Notes: generated from the sequence alone by a model not told the origin. 64,000 bases of DNA from Chloracidobacterium sp. (GCA_016711345.1 JADJTD010000001.1:3784001-3848000), one strand, 5' to 3'. Positions 33,362 through 42,667 are shown, counted from the first letter of the stretch. A program made the numbers and translations.

Positions 33362-33478
33362 TAAATGCTTTCGAACTCAGGATTGCAGAAATCTAAATAT
33401 ATGGCAAACTTTTAGACACAAAATGAATCTGTTACAGATGTTAGGTTCTTCCCTATTTTATTAAAGAGGAGAAACACA

Positions 33479-33853
33479 GTGAAGAGATTCTCAACGGTCA
33501 TTTTGACTATTTGCATTGCCTTGATCGGCTTATTTACTTTGGCGTGTCCCGAGCGCAATAGCATTGGCGATATTGAGGCAAATCCCGGGAAGTATCAAAA
33601 CAAAGAGGTTGCGATCGCGGGAGTCGTTCGTGACAGCTACGGTTTTTCCATACCTGGAACGAATATTGGCGGCGGAGCTTACAAGATCGATGACGGAACA
33701 GGCTCTATCTGGGTTATTGTCGATAGCGGAAGCGTCCCGCAAAAAGGCGCAGAGGTCGGCGTTAAAGGAGTCATCGGCTCCGGCATTTCCGTAAAAGGCC
33801 GCAACTACGGTTTGGGAATGTACGAAAAAGACCGGCGCTACCGCAAACGATAG
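33479..33853 (+). CDS. Exported small OB-fold protein, probable lipoprotein
   Basis: 124 residues with GTG start and AAAGAGGAG ahead. The hydrophobic leader ends in LFTLAC, a weak lipobox. The mature part (GKYQNKEVAIAGVVRDSYGF, YKIDDGTGSIWVIVDSG, VGVKGVIGSG) has the beta-strand pattern of an OB fold as in tRNA_anti-like exported proteins. Binding partner unknown. It is followed by a terminator at 33885. Confidence 0.75.
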   Translation: MKRFSTVILTICIALIGLFTLACPERNSIGDIEANPGKYQNKEVAIAGVVRDSYGFSIPGTNIGGGAYKIDDGTGSIWVIVDSGSVPQKGAEVGVKGVIGSGISVKGRNYGLGMYEKDRRYRKR

Positions 33854-33884
33854 TTCGTTGAACAGATTTGTGAGTGATAAAATC

Positions 33885-33910
33885 AGACGGTCATTCGACC
33901 GTCTTTTTTT
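33885..33910 (+). terminator. Terminator touching the next start codon
   Basis: AGACGGTC-ATTC-GACCGTCT followed by seven T. The next gene's ATG begins at 33911, the first base after the T-run and A. Confidence 0.85.
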
Positions 33911-34387
33911 ATGGATATTCTTCTATCGGCAATAGATCAAGAGTTTATTTCTCTCGATTCCCGCTCACGTGAGCTTCTGACAAAACTTACAGATGATCGA
34001 TTGTTTACAAAACCGCGTGAAATTGCCGGTTCTATGACGATGTTTTCCTGCGGTGAATATATACTTCGCTCAGCTGCGATGGTCGAAAAGACTTTCGGCG
34101 GGATAACCACGCGGCTGTGGGATGACCCTTTCGAATGGACACTTCCGGAAAAACTTGCGGATAGAACAAGCATTTTGCAGTATCTTGATGAAGTTCATGC
34201 TACGCGAATGAAAGGAATGGCATTTTTTTTTTCAGATCAAGATCTGACGCGTGAAATACCTGCCCCGGAACGTCTGCGACCTCTGATAGATATTCTGCTA
34301 GACACTCTCATGTCAGCATCGCATTTCCAAGGCCGCGCATTTGCTGTTTTCCAAATGATCTCGGATCAAAAGCTTCCAAGATTGTAA
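33911..34387 (+). CDS. DinB-like four-helix protein
   Basis: 158 residues, all helical by composition. LLTKLTDDRLFTKPREIAGS, MFSCGEYILRSAAMVEKTFG and LLDTLMSASHFQGRAFAV follow the DinB/DUF1569 four-helix layout, in which His residues bind a metal and low-molecular thiols may be substrates. Only one of the usual His positions (SASHFQGRA) is obvious, so metal binding is uncertain. The ATG directly follows a terminator T-run and has no ribosome-binding site, so transcription could be leaderless or depend on read-through. Confidence 0.6.
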   Translation: MDILLSAIDQEFISLDSRSRELLTKLTDDRLFTKPREIAGSMTMFSCGEYILRSAAMVEKTFGGITTRLWDDPFEWTLPEKLADRTSILQYLDEVHATRMKGMAFFFSDQDLTREIPAPERLRPLIDILLDTLMSASHFQGRAFAVFQMISDQKLPRL

Positions 34388-34464
34388 ACCTATTGCACAA
34401 GCGAACCTTTTCGTGTAAGAATTCGTTAGGACATACGTCAAACGAATAATCGCGAAGAGAAACC

Positions 34465-35016
34465 ATGCATTGCCCAAGCTGCGGACAACAACAAATATCG
34501 AGCGAAACCAAATTCTGTTCGCGTTGCGGAATGCCGTTGGGCATCGTAGCCGAGGTCGTTGCCAACGGCGGCTTTTTGCCCCAACTTGCTCAGCTCGAAC
34601 AGATGAATTTCAAAAAGCCACTTTTTTCGAAAAAGAATGGCGTGCTTTTTGCCGTTTTTTGGTTCATATTTCTGATCTTTGCGACTGCATTCTTTGGCAT
34701 TTTGGGTGCTCCAGAAGAACTTGTAGGAATTACTGCGCTAACTGGCGTATTTGGCGCAATGATGATCATAATCGGCTCGCTTGTCGCATTGCCAAGTTCT
34801 CGCCCGCCATTCACATATAACAATCAACTTCGCCAGAGGCCCGGAGAACTCCAACAGGGTGCGGGGCAGCACGGGACTCTTCCCGCCGCTCAGTCAATAC
34901 CCGTTGGAATATACGCCCCACCGGCAGCCGGCTCTTGGCGCGACACCAACGATTTACAGCCCGCGAGTGTCACGGAAAACACGACTCGTCTTTTGGACGA
35001 AAAGGAGAAACTGTAG
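34465..35016 (+). CDS. Zinc-ribbon membrane protein, first of a tandem pair
   Basis: 183 residues. N-terminal zinc ribbon (CPSCGQQQ and CSRCGMP), a linker of about 30 residues, two hydrophobic helices (about 66-85 and 91-111), then a Pro/Gln-rich tail with GSWRDTNDLQPASVTENTTR near the end. Tail and ribbon match those of the next gene, which has the same length. The stop overlaps by design: the next ATG follows after one base. Function unknown; zinc-ribbon plus two helices suggests a cytoplasmic sensing or assembly role at the membrane. Confidence 0.8.
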   Translation: MHCPSCGQQQISSETKFCSRCGMPLGIVAEVVANGGFLPQLAQLEQMNFKKPLFSKKNGVLFAVFWFIFLIFATAFFGILGAPEELVGITALTGVFGAMMIIIGSLVALPSSRPPFTYNNQLRQRPGELQQGAGQHGTLPAAQSIPVGIYAPPAAGSWRDTNDLQPASVTENTTRLLDEKEKL

Positions 35017-35017
35017 A

Positions 35018-35569
35018 ATGTTTTGTCCACAATGCGGGCAGGAAAAGATCTCGAACGAAACGAACTACTGTTCGCGTTGCGGATTCCTTCTGGTGGCAGT
35101 CAATGATCTTCTGCAAACCGGCGGAATAAATCCGCTTGCCACCTCAACTAATAATTCGGCAATTCAATCAGCTCGAAAGCGAGGGTTGAAACAAGGGCTA
35201 TTTCTCTTTTTGCTCACGTTCCTTGTCGCTCCGCTCATGGGAATGATTTCTTTAGCCCTTAACGTCGAACCGATCGCAGTGGGAGTTGCCGTCATTATCT
35301 GCTTCATTGGCGGGCTGCTGCGTATGGTCTATGCGCTTATGTTCGAATCGGCTGAGCCTAGTGCTCCAACCTTGGAAGAAAAAATAGTTGCCGGAACCGC
35401 TTCCTTACACTCGGCAAAGCCCAATTTTCTTCCTCCTCAAAATACAGTACCGGATGCGCAGTTTTTTGCTCCGGCTTCGGGAAATTGGCGCGATACAAAC
35501 GATCTCACCCCAACTAGCGTCACCGAAAGCACAACTAAGCTGCTTGAAAAAGACGAAATTCCTCAGTAA
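35018..35569 (+). CDS. Zinc-ribbon membrane protein, second of a tandem pair
   Basis: 183 residues. CPQCGQEKISNETNYCSRCG zinc ribbon, two helices (about 60-78 and 87-106), and the end GNWRDTNDLTPTSVTESTTK. It is a paralogue of the gene before it, diverged in the middle and conserved at both ends. A larger reading frame starting at 34781 exists only because the frame is open through the neighbour; the ribbon fixes the start at 35018. Its end overlaps the convergent ggt gene by seven bases. Confidence 0.82.
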   Translation: MFCPQCGQEKISNETNYCSRCGFLLVAVNDLLQTGGINPLATSTNNSAIQSARKRGLKQGLFLFLLTFLVAPLMGMISLALNVEPIAVGVAVIICFIGGLLRMVYALMFESAEPSAPTLEEKIVAGTASLHSAKPNFLPPQNTVPDAQFFAPASGNWRDTNDLTPTSVTESTTKLLEKDEIPQ

Positions 35570-37284
35570 CCGACCGCCGCTCCGTCGCTTCTTGAATCGA
35601 CCGCGCCTAATCTGACGCCTTTTTGATCAACCATAATTCCAGTGGCCGCAGAACCTATTTCCGGCTTCTTCACAAACTTGTGACCGTAGCCAGTTAAGAT
35701 CGAAATCGTATCCGGCGACAAGCCGAACGGTTCAAAGATAATCTCATCAGGCAGCCATTGATGATGTATTCGCGGCGAATCTATTGCCGCCTTGATATCC
35801 ATGTCGTGATCGATCACGTTTATTACCGTCTGCAAAACCGCTGAGATAATTCGCGGCCCGCCGCGACCGCCCAATGCAAACCAGAACGATCCGTCTTTCC
35901 TGAGAACTATCGTCGGCGTCATCGATGAGAGCGGCCTTTTCCCGCTTTTGATAGAATTGCGTTCGCCTTGTATCAGGCCATACAAATTCGGTTTGCCGGG
36001 CTGAGATGCGAAATCGTCCATCTCGTCATTCATCAAAATGCCCGTTCCTTTTATTGTCACTCGCGAGCCATAGAGGTCATTGATCGTGTAAGTATTTGTC
36101 ACGACATTTCCTGCACTATCGACGACAGTAAAGTGTGTTGTGTCCGTAGGCTCGCTTCCAGATATTTCTCCATGGCCAATCTCTTTACTATTCGATGCAC
36201 GTTTGAGATCGATGGAAGACCGCCTCTTATCTGCATATTTTTTATCAATAAGAAGATCAATCGGAATACTTGAAAAATCAGGATCGCCCATAAATTCAGA
36301 GCGATCAGCAAACGCTCGCCGCATGGCCTCGGTGAGAACATGATATTTTGCCGCAGAATTAGACTGCATACCGCGAATATCATAGCCTTCAAGGATATTC
36401 AAAACTTGCAGCATCACCATCCCGCCCGAACTCGGCGGCGGCAGTGAAATTATCTCGTGGCCTCGATAACTCCCGCGAAGCGGCTGCCGTTCGACGGCGC
36501 GATAATTTTTAAGATCGTCAGTAGTAATAAGTCCACGGTGCGATTTCATATCGTCCGCAATCAGCATTGCGGTTACGCCGGTATAAAATTCAGCGGCTCC
36601 GTTCTTTGCAATGCGATCAAGGGTTTGCTCCAATTCAGGTTGGCGAAGAACATCACCTTCGCCAAAGTATTTTCCGTTGTTTAGAAAAATGCGGTTGCTG
36701 TCTTCATATAACGAAAGAGTATCTTTGTACGTCTTAAACAACTCAGCGAGTCTATACGAAAGGACGTAACCATTTTTTGCAAGCTGACGTGAAGGCTCAA
36801 CAAGATCACGCCATTTCACTTTGCCTGATCCGTACTTCTTAAACGCCATTTCAAAGCCCGCCAATGTTCCCGGGACGCCGGAGGCCCGATAACCAACAGT
36901 CGAAGACCCATCACCTTTGATCAGTTCGCCATTCTCGACATACATGTCGCGGACGGCAGCTTTCGGAGCCATTTCGCGATAATCAATAACGCGAACCTCG
37001 CCCTTCGCCGTTCTGATAAGCATAAAACCGCCGCCGCCTATATTGCCTGCTTCAGGATAAACAACGGCAAGTGCCAGCCCAACAGCGATTGCCGCATCGA
37101 CTGCATTGCCGCCTTTTTTCATAACCTCGACGCCGATCTTTGATGCGAGTTCGTGCTGTGAGGCTACCATCGCGTGCTGCCCGCGAACAGGCTCTCGCGT
37201 CGCGGCTAAAACTTCAAGGGAAAGAGGAAATCCACCACACACAAATACCAAAATGAGGAAAATGCTTATTAGTTTCGTTCTCAT
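35563..37284 (-). CDS. ggt: Gamma-glutamyltransferase
   Basis: 573 residues, exported (LISIFLILVFVCGGFPLSLE). Ntn hydrolase that cleaves glutathione and other gamma-glutamyl compounds in the periplasm. Large-subunit text AMVASQHELASKIGVEVMKK, GNAVDAAIAVGLAL and GNIGGGGFMLI; self-cleavage is expected before Thr382 of DTTHFTVVDSAGN, and the small subunit has PLSSMTPTIVLRKDG and ALGGRGGPRI. The start at 37284 gives the signal peptide; an upstream in-frame ATG adds a charged stretch unlikely to be real. A Rsh-type lid loop is not examined further. Confidence 0.94.
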   Translation of the reverse strand: MRTKLISIFLILVFVCGGFPLSLEVLAATREPVRGQHAMVASQHELASKIGVEVMKKGGNAVDAAIAVGLALAVVYPEAGNIGGGGFMLIRTAKGEVRVIDYREMAPKAAVRDMYVENGELIKGDGSSTVGYRASGVPGTLAGFEMAFKKYGSGKVKWRDLVEPSRQLAKNGYVLSYRLAELFKTYKDTLSLYEDSNRIFLNNGKYFGEGDVLRQPELEQTLDRIAKNGAAEFYTGVTAMLIADDMKSHRGLITTDDLKNYRAVERQPLRGSYRGHEIISLPPPSSGGMVMLQVLNILEGYDIRGMQSNSAAKYHVLTEAMRRAFADRSEFMGDPDFSSIPIDLLIDKKYADKRRSSIDLKRASNSKEIGHGEISGSEPTDTTHFTVVDSAGNVVTNTYTINDLYGSRVTIKGTGILMNDEMDDFASQPGKPNLYGLIQGERNSIKSGKRPLSSMTPTIVLRKDGSFWFALGGRGGPRIISAVLQTVINVIDHDMDIKAAIDSPRIHHQWLPDEIIFEPFGLSPDTISILTGYGHKFVKKPEIGSAATGIMVDQKGVRLGAVDSRSDGAAVGY

Positions 37285-37520
37285 AATACGCACTCTATCA
37301 AAACCAAATTCAACGGACAATTTCATTTTCTTTGCGATCTTTGAGGCTTTGCGTGAAATCATCTCTCGCTAAGAAGCACAGACCGCAAAGATATCCAAAT
37401 ATATGAGCCTGCCAACCGGTGTACTTTTCTATTTAATACAAAAGGTTTATAGTCAAACATTCGGCGACGGTTCCCGCTAACGCCGATCGACAAAAATGAT
37501 AGAAGGCGATAGTTGCAGAA

Positions 37521-38825
37521 ATGACGTTTACACGCTTTTCACTGAAAAGTTTTGTGCAGCAAATAAGCCGCGTGCCAGCGCGGTTTCGCCGAAATCTGTC
37601 TGAATATAGATTTTACGCATATTTCGCAGTCTTAGGGCCTGGGATCATTGCCGCAAGTTCGGGCAATGAGGTCAGCGGCATAGCTACATATTCGTCCGCC
37701 GGTGCCCAATATGGCTACACGCTGCTTTGGACATTCATCCCGATGACGATATTTTTCATCGTCGCGCAGGAAATGTGTGTTCGCATGGGCGTCGTCACCG
37801 GCCAAGGCCTTGCTGATCTAATTCGCGAACAATTTGGCGTCCGCTGGACAGGAGTGGTAATGCTCGCGCTCGTCGTCGCAAATTCAGGCATCATCGTCGC
37901 CGAATTCGTCGGCATCGCACAGGCATCCGAGCTATTTGGCATTTCGAGATACATAACGGTTCCGATCACTGCTGTCGTCATCTGGTGGCTCGTGGTGAAG
38001 GGCACTCCAAAACGTATTGAGCAAGTCTTTCTGCTGATGTCTTTGGTTTTTCTCTCGTATATTTTCGCGGCATTTTTGGCGAAACCAGATTGGAACGCCG
38101 TCGGCCGCGAATTTGTCACGCCGAGCTTTAATTTAGATTCCGGTTACCTTTTTACGGTCATGGCACTGATCGGCACGACCATCACGCCGTTCATGCAGAT
38201 CTATGTGCAAAGCTCCGTCGTTGAAAAACGAATGGACAAAGAGGATCTAAATCTCGCACGCACCGACGCGGTCATTGGAGTTATTTTTGCAAACCTGATC
38301 GCAGCATTCATCGTGATCTCTACTGCGGCCACGCTCTACTCAAAAGGAATTAGGCTAAATGACGCGGCCGACGCTGCTCAAGCGTTAGTGCCGGTCGCAG
38401 GAGTTTACGCAAAGTATCTTTTCGCTGTCGGACTGTTTGGAGCTGCTATGCTCGCGATGGGAGTTCTGCCGCTCGCTACTGCATATTCGCTTAGCGAAGC
38501 TCTCGGTTTTGAAAAAGGCCTGTCGCGTACATTTCGCGAAGCGCCGATCTTTATAGGCATTTTCACGGCTCTGATAGTTTTCGGAGTTGCGGTCGCTCTT
38601 ATCCCGGGTATTCCGCAATTTAAACTTCTTCTGCTCACTCAATGTATTAACGGTTTACTGCTCCCGGTATTGCTGATCGCGATCGTGACGCTTGCCAATA
38701 ATTCCGAGATAATGGGCGAGTATCGCAATCGGTTTGTCCATAATCTGTTCGCCATAGGAACGACCGTGATCGTTTCCTTTTTGTCTTTGCTGTTGATTGG
38801 GAAAACGATTGCTGATATGTTTTAG
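37521..38825 (+). CDS. NRAMP-related transporter with non-canonical metal site
   Basis: 434 residues, about 11 transmembrane helices. FAVLGPGIIAASSGNEVSGIATYSSAGAQYG is the NRAMP TM1 region, but the metal-binding DPGN is replaced by SSGN (46-49). In TM6 the canonical M-P-H is replaced by T-P-F (GTTITPFMQIYVQSS, near residue 223). Canonical NRAMPs carry Mn2+/Fe2+; NRAMP-related proteins with altered sites transport Mg2+ or other ions. The substrate is therefore not Mn/Fe by default. It is followed after seven bases by the MscS gene. Confidence 0.85.
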   Translation: MTFTRFSLKSFVQQISRVPARFRRNLSEYRFYAYFAVLGPGIIAASSGNEVSGIATYSSAGAQYGYTLLWTFIPMTIFFIVAQEMCVRMGVVTGQGLADLIREQFGVRWTGVVMLALVVANSGIIVAEFVGIAQASELFGISRYITVPITAVVIWWLVVKGTPKRIEQVFLLMSLVFLSYIFAAFLAKPDWNAVGREFVTPSFNLDSGYLFTVMALIGTTITPFMQIYVQSSVVEKRMDKEDLNLARTDAVIGVIFANLIAAFIVISTAATLYSKGIRLNDAADAAQALVPVAGVYAKYLFAVGLFGAAMLAMGVLPLATAYSLSEALGFEKGLSRTFREAPIFIGIFTALIVFGVAVALIPGIPQFKLLLLTQCINGLLLPVLLIAIVTLANNSEIMGEYRNRFVHNLFAIGTTVIVSFLSLLLIGKTIADMF

Positions 38826-38832
38826 CGAGGCT

Positions 38833-40341
38833 ATGGCCGCCACCGAACTTCAAAAAAAAGCTGTCTCTGTCGTTATTTTCTCCGCCTTGACGGTGCTGGT
38901 ACTTTTGTCTCTGCCTGTCGTAGAGTTATGGCTGCAAGCGTCAGTGCTTCCGCAGTTTGGGATGAGTTTCACAAAAGGCTGGCAGCTTACGACCGAAAGT
39001 GCGACGATGCCGATGCACGTCACCTATGCAAATGCAGTTGACGCGACCTTTCGAATTTTTAAGATCGTGCTGTGGATGGCATTGGTTATTGCAGTCGTAC
39101 GTTTTCTTGCCTTTTTCATAATTAAAACTGCTTACCGCACGTCAAAACAGCCCGAAGTTTCGTCACTGGTCAAGACAGTTTCCTCAATCATAATTTACAT
39201 AGTTGCGTTCTTCATTGTTTTCCAAACGCAGTATCCTGATGTTCCGCTGACGCCGTTATTTACAGGTTCTACTATTCTCGGAATCGTAGTCGGTCTTGCT
39301 CTTCAGGAAACGCTCGGCAATCTGTTTGCGGGTCTCGCTCTGCAGGCAGATCAGCCGTTTCAGGTTGGCGATGTGATCTCGATAGGAAAAGGCGGCTCAG
39401 GCGTTGTCGAAACTGTTTCATGGCGCGGCGTCAAGATACGAACGTTTCAAAATAAGCTTCTAATTATCAGCAACGCCGTGCTTGGAAAGGAATTTATCGA
39501 GGTCGCCCCTAAGAATAATCTCAATGCCCGAGCAGTCTTTTTTAACACTGAATACACAGATTCGCCGACGCGGATAGTTCATGTAGTACGGGACGCGGTC
39601 CGTCAGGTTGAGAATGTCACAAATAAGATTCGCCCGGTCGTCCGCATACGAAACCTATCAGACAACGGCGTTGAATGGGAAGTAAAATACTGGCTCGAAG
39701 ACTACGCCAAACACAATGACACCGACGCTCTTATCCGCGAACGCATCTGGTACGTTTTCCATCGCGAAAGGATCGCCTTCTCGGCCCCGACATTGATAGT
39801 CCAGCGTGGATCGGCCACGCCTGAGGCAGAGCCGCAAGAGATCGTCAACGCAAACACCGATCACCTCAACCGAGTTTCGATCTTTGCGCCGTTGTCCGAT
39901 GACGAGACCGAGCAACTTGCAAACGCTTCATACTCGCGTGTGTATGCTCCCGGCGAAGCGATAGTTCGCCAGGGCAAAGAAGGCAATTCGATGTTTGTTA
40001 TCCTTCGCGGCTCGGTGCGTATTCAGATCCCGGAAGGCTCTTATCAAAAGACAATTGGCCGCCTCGGCAAGGACGATTTCTTCGGCGAAATGAGCCTCCT
40101 GACCGGCGAACCGAGATCAGCATCCGTCATTGCCGAAGAGGAGACCGAAGTTCTCCAAATCAAGAAAGACGCTCTAAAGCCGATCTTCGAAAACAACCCC
40201 GACCTCGTAAAGTCCATCTGCGAACTGATCGAAGAACGCCGCGAACTCCTCGCCTCGATCGAAGAAACGACGCTAGAAGAATCCCTAGCCTCACACAAAG
40301 GCGTGATGGGCTCGATCAAGCGTTTTTTTGGGTTAAAGTAG
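38833..40341 (+). CDS. Mechanosensitive channel (MscS) with C-terminal cyclic-nucleotide-binding domain
   Basis: 502 residues. Three to four N-terminal helices, the pore helix and beta domain (PLFTGSTILGIVVGLALQETLGNLFAGLALQ, FQVGDVISIGKGGSGVVETV), the alpha/beta vestibule, then from about residue 360 a CAP_ED domain (MFVILRGSVRIQ, FFGEMSLLTGEPRSASVIA, the phosphate-binding cassette) and a coiled tail. Such channels open in response to tension and may be gated by a cyclic nucleotide. The start at 38833 is used; the reading frame is open to 38797 inside the upstream gene. Confidence 0.93.
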   Translation: MAATELQKKAVSVVIFSALTVLVLLSLPVVELWLQASVLPQFGMSFTKGWQLTTESATMPMHVTYANAVDATFRIFKIVLWMALVIAVVRFLAFFIIKTAYRTSKQPEVSSLVKTVSSIIIYIVAFFIVFQTQYPDVPLTPLFTGSTILGIVVGLALQETLGNLFAGLALQADQPFQVGDVISIGKGGSGVVETVSWRGVKIRTFQNKLLIISNAVLGKEFIEVAPKNNLNARAVFFNTEYTDSPTRIVHVVRDAVRQVENVTNKIRPVVRIRNLSDNGVEWEVKYWLEDYAKHNDTDALIRERIWYVFHRERIAFSAPTLIVQRGSATPEAEPQEIVNANTDHLNRVSIFAPLSDDETEQLANASYSRVYAPGEAIVRQGKEGNSMFVILRGSVRIQIPEGSYQKTIGRLGKDDFFGEMSLLTGEPRSASVIAEEETEVLQIKKDALKPIFENNPDLVKSICELIEERRELLASIEETTLEESLASHKGVMGSIKRFFGLK

Positions 40342-40364
40342 TCCAAAATCGGGTATCAGTTGTA

Positions 40365-40446
40365 AAAAAGCCATCGGAGACACCCCAAAAGCCACCTTTC
40401 GACCCCCAAAAAGCCATATTTCACCCCCAAAAAGCCATCGGAAAAA
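40365..40446. repeat. Tandem 21/22-bp intergenic array, four units (second locus)
   Basis: Units AAAAAGCCAT...CCCC with GCC cores at 40370, 40391, 40413 and 40434 (spacings 21, 22, 21). Two units start AAAAGCCATCGGA, the others differ between core and C-run. It lies 24 bases past the MscS stop. The same unit forms the array at 403-480, 40 kb away. Confidence 0.8.
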
Positions 40447-40795
40447 ACGGACTGCGATGACCGTTGATCCCTTCATTCACCATTTTGCCTGCGCCCGATC
40501 ATCTTGAAGTTTCATCTCATCATTGATGTACCCCTTCATTGGATAAAAAAACGGTGGAAGAAGAAAGGAAAGATCTGGGCTCGAAATAAAGACCGCGTCA
40601 GTAAGGCTTCTGAAAATTTGTTAAAGAAGTTCGGCCTACCCTTAAATCCATTCGTGTCCCCCAAAAAAAACCGCCGGCCGACGGCGACAAAAACTGATTC
40701 TAGGCGGAGTTGCTAAGCGTTGTTGCTAATCAATAGTTGAGCCTTTTCGTGGTAAAATTATGTTCAATTCTATACAAAGCAGGAAAAACAAACAG
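40447..40795. other. Intergenic gap without a supported gene
   Basis: No frame with convincing coding character. A short open frame 40504-40716 is Lys/Arg-rich and has no homologue that I recognise. A small GC hairpin (CGCCGGCCGACGGCG, near 40671) follows an A-run. The promoter for the following TPR gene is probably in 40700-40790. Confidence 0.4.
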
Positions 40796-41368
40796 ATGAA
40801 GACACTCTTGATGGGATTTACCGTAATAATTTTTTCGTTAGCAGTTTTGGTTTACGGCTGTAACGCTCAATCTGCCGAAAAACCAAAAACTGAGGAAAAA
40901 TCGCCAGGCCTTTCGATTTTCCATCCTGACAAAGGAACAACTAACGCAGAAGCAGAAAAACTTCGCAATAGAGGAATCGAATTTGCCGTAAAACTGGAAA
41001 ATGACCGCGCAATTGCTGAGTTCACTAAAGCAATCAAATTAGACCCAAAATATGCTGATGCGTATAGTCGTCGTGGCGCAGCCTACTCCAACAATAAAGA
41101 TAATGACAGTGCAATCGCTGATTTTACCAAAGCTATTGAACTAGACCCGAAGTTTGACTTGGCCTATATGAATCGCGGAGCAAGTTATGTAGTGAAAAAA
41201 GAATACAAATTAGCCATTGCGGACTTTACTAAAGCTATCGAAATAGGTGACAACATCGAAATGGCATATATTATGCGTGCCGACGCTTACGAAAAAATTG
41301 GGCGTAAAGATTTAGCCGATGCAGACAACAAAAAGTTGAGGGAATTGATGGCTAAACCTAAACAGTAA
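40796..41368 (+). CDS. TPR-repeat lipoprotein
   Basis: 190 residues. MKTLLMGFTVIIFSLAVLVYGC is a lipoprotein-type signal (imperfect lipobox). Three TPR units: AIAEFTKAIKLDPKYADAYS, AIADFTKAIELDPKFDLAYM and AIADFTKAIEIGDNIEMAYI, spaced 34 residues. TPRs mediate protein-protein contact. The start at 40796 is chosen for the signal; the open frame extends 12 codons upstream. Alone between the MscS gene and a convergent cluster. Confidence 0.85.
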   Translation: MKTLLMGFTVIIFSLAVLVYGCNAQSAEKPKTEEKSPGLSIFHPDKGTTNAEAEKLRNRGIEFAVKLENDRAIAEFTKAIKLDPKYADAYSRRGAAYSNNKDNDSAIADFTKAIELDPKFDLAYMNRGASYVVKKEYKLAIADFTKAIEIGDNIEMAYIMRADAYEKIGRKDLADADNKKLRELMAKPKQ

Positions 41369-41418
41369 TAGGCTCGGTAAACGTGGAGTGGGCGATTGGC
41401 GGCGAACTCAAAAGCTCG

Positions 41419-42249
41419 CTACTGAATATTCTTATCGTAGATGTCGTGAAGAACCTCGGAGATAGGTTTGCGTTCGGGTCTTGATGCGGTTTTTCTTTCG
41501 GCCTTATCAGTAACGGCAGTTACAAATCTTAAAGGCTGTTCTGCGTTTTGAAATTCGGGAGATGATGGAATATCCGCTTCTTCTATGTCGCGGTAACTTG
41601 CCATATCGACAACCGATTCAAGCTTTTGCTCGCTAACGGGAAGCTGCGGTGTCGAGTTCAAATGCGAGCGGCTGTTTTCCAATAACTGTTTCCCTTTGTT
41701 TTTTCGCAGACGCTCAAGCGAACGAACGGCGGCTGATGTGAGCGGGGCTTCGGCGGGAGAGCGTTCGATCTTTCTCAGCATGTGAACATAGTCGCGCAGT
41801 TCTTTTGTTGGAAAAACTATCGCAGATTCGTTCGCTTCATCTTCGACGATCTGCGAAAGGTATTTGATCGCAGAACTGTGATCGTCAAGCTTTTGATAAA
41901 GCGCTCCCAGAGCGAAATGCACTAGCGGCGGAGCGGCATTCATCGACCGAATAATGTTTTCGCCGCGAGTTACAGCTTCTTTGATCTCGAAGCCATACCA
42001 GCGGCGGTCGTCCTCTCGAAGGATCTCATTTGCGGATAGGTAAAACTCGAAAATTCTGCGGGTCTCATATCGCCCTTCCGCGGAGAAAACCTTCCAGACA
42101 AAGAAAGTCAGGCCGCCGAGAAAGAACAGAAGAAAGATCGGGAAGCCCGCTGCATAAAGCATCAGGCCGATCACGCTAAATACGAGAGTGTATTGCCCTT
42201 TCTCTCTCAAAGCTGCGGGCAGCTTTTTCTCTATTGCGGTTTCTTTCAC
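41419..42249 (-). CDS. Membrane protein with TPR-like cytoplasmic domain
   Basis: 276 residues. Two close helices (about 20-37 and 39-53, FPIFLLFFLGGLTFFVWKVF) then a helical domain with PPLVHFALGALYQKLDDHSS and IKYLSQIVEDEANES like TPR hairpins, then a disordered Ser/Pro/Glu-rich tail. No family is recognised. It ends a leftward run that begins with the large ATPase; the 42256 gene lies six bases upstream. Confidence 0.7.
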   Translation of the reverse strand: MKETAIEKKLPAALREKGQYTLVFSVIGLMLYAAGFPIFLLFFLGGLTFFVWKVFSAEGRYETRRIFEFYLSANEILREDDRRWYGFEIKEAVTRGENIIRSMNAAPPLVHFALGALYQKLDDHSSAIKYLSQIVEDEANESAIVFPTKELRDYVHMLRKIERSPAEAPLTSAAVRSLERLRKNKGKQLLENSRSHLNSTPQLPVSEQKLESVVDMASYRDIEEADIPSSPEFQNAEQPLRFVTAVTDKAERKTASRPERKPISEVLHDIYDKNIQ

Positions 42250-42255
42250 AAATAA

Positions 42256-42573
42256 TTATGCCTTTTGCGATTTCGGCGGCGGCTTTTTAGATTCGTCAGG
42301 CTTCGATTTTGCAGTGGATTCCTTACCGCTATGAGTGACATTTTTGAATTCGGCTTCGATCTTTTTACCAAATTCTGCGAGAACTTCGCCAAGTCTGTCG
42401 GCTGCTTTCATCGACTCGTTAAGTCCGTAATTAAATGTTTCCTGCAGCGTAATGGCTTCCATTTTCAGCAAAGTCTTGATCTTTTCTTCAAGCGGCAAGT
42501 CTTTGAATTCTTCCTGAAACCTATCTTTTTTCGGTGCTTGTTTTTTCGGGCCTTCTTGTTTTTCGTGTGTCAT
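42256..42573 (-). CDS. Small charged hypothetical protein
   Basis: 105 residues. MTHEKQEGPKKQAPKKDRFQ is a disordered Lys-rich start, the middle (LEEKIKTLLKMEAITLQETF, AADRLGEVLAEFGKKIEAEF) an amphipathic helical pair, the end Lys/Pro-rich. GGAG precedes the ATG at 42573; open text upstream to 42744 overlaps fur and has no support. Probably co-transcribed with the 41419 gene. Confidence 0.65.
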   Translation of the reverse strand: MTHEKQEGPKKQAPKKDRFQEEFKDLPLEEKIKTLLKMEAITLQETFNYGLNESMKAADRLGEVLAEFGKKIEAEFKNVTHSGKESTAKSKPDESKKPPPKSQKA

Positions 42574-42667
42574 GATGACTATTTCTCCGGGTTTGATAAT
42601 TTTAATTCGCAGGCTAGATCGTCCATTAGTCCTACGCCCGTTTTTCGAAAAATGTTCCGCTTGAGGC

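Noticed and set aside
40504..40716. Lys/Arg-rich 70-codon frame after the MscS gene
   Set aside because: No start signal, no recognisable domain, composition follows the A-rich intergenic DNA.
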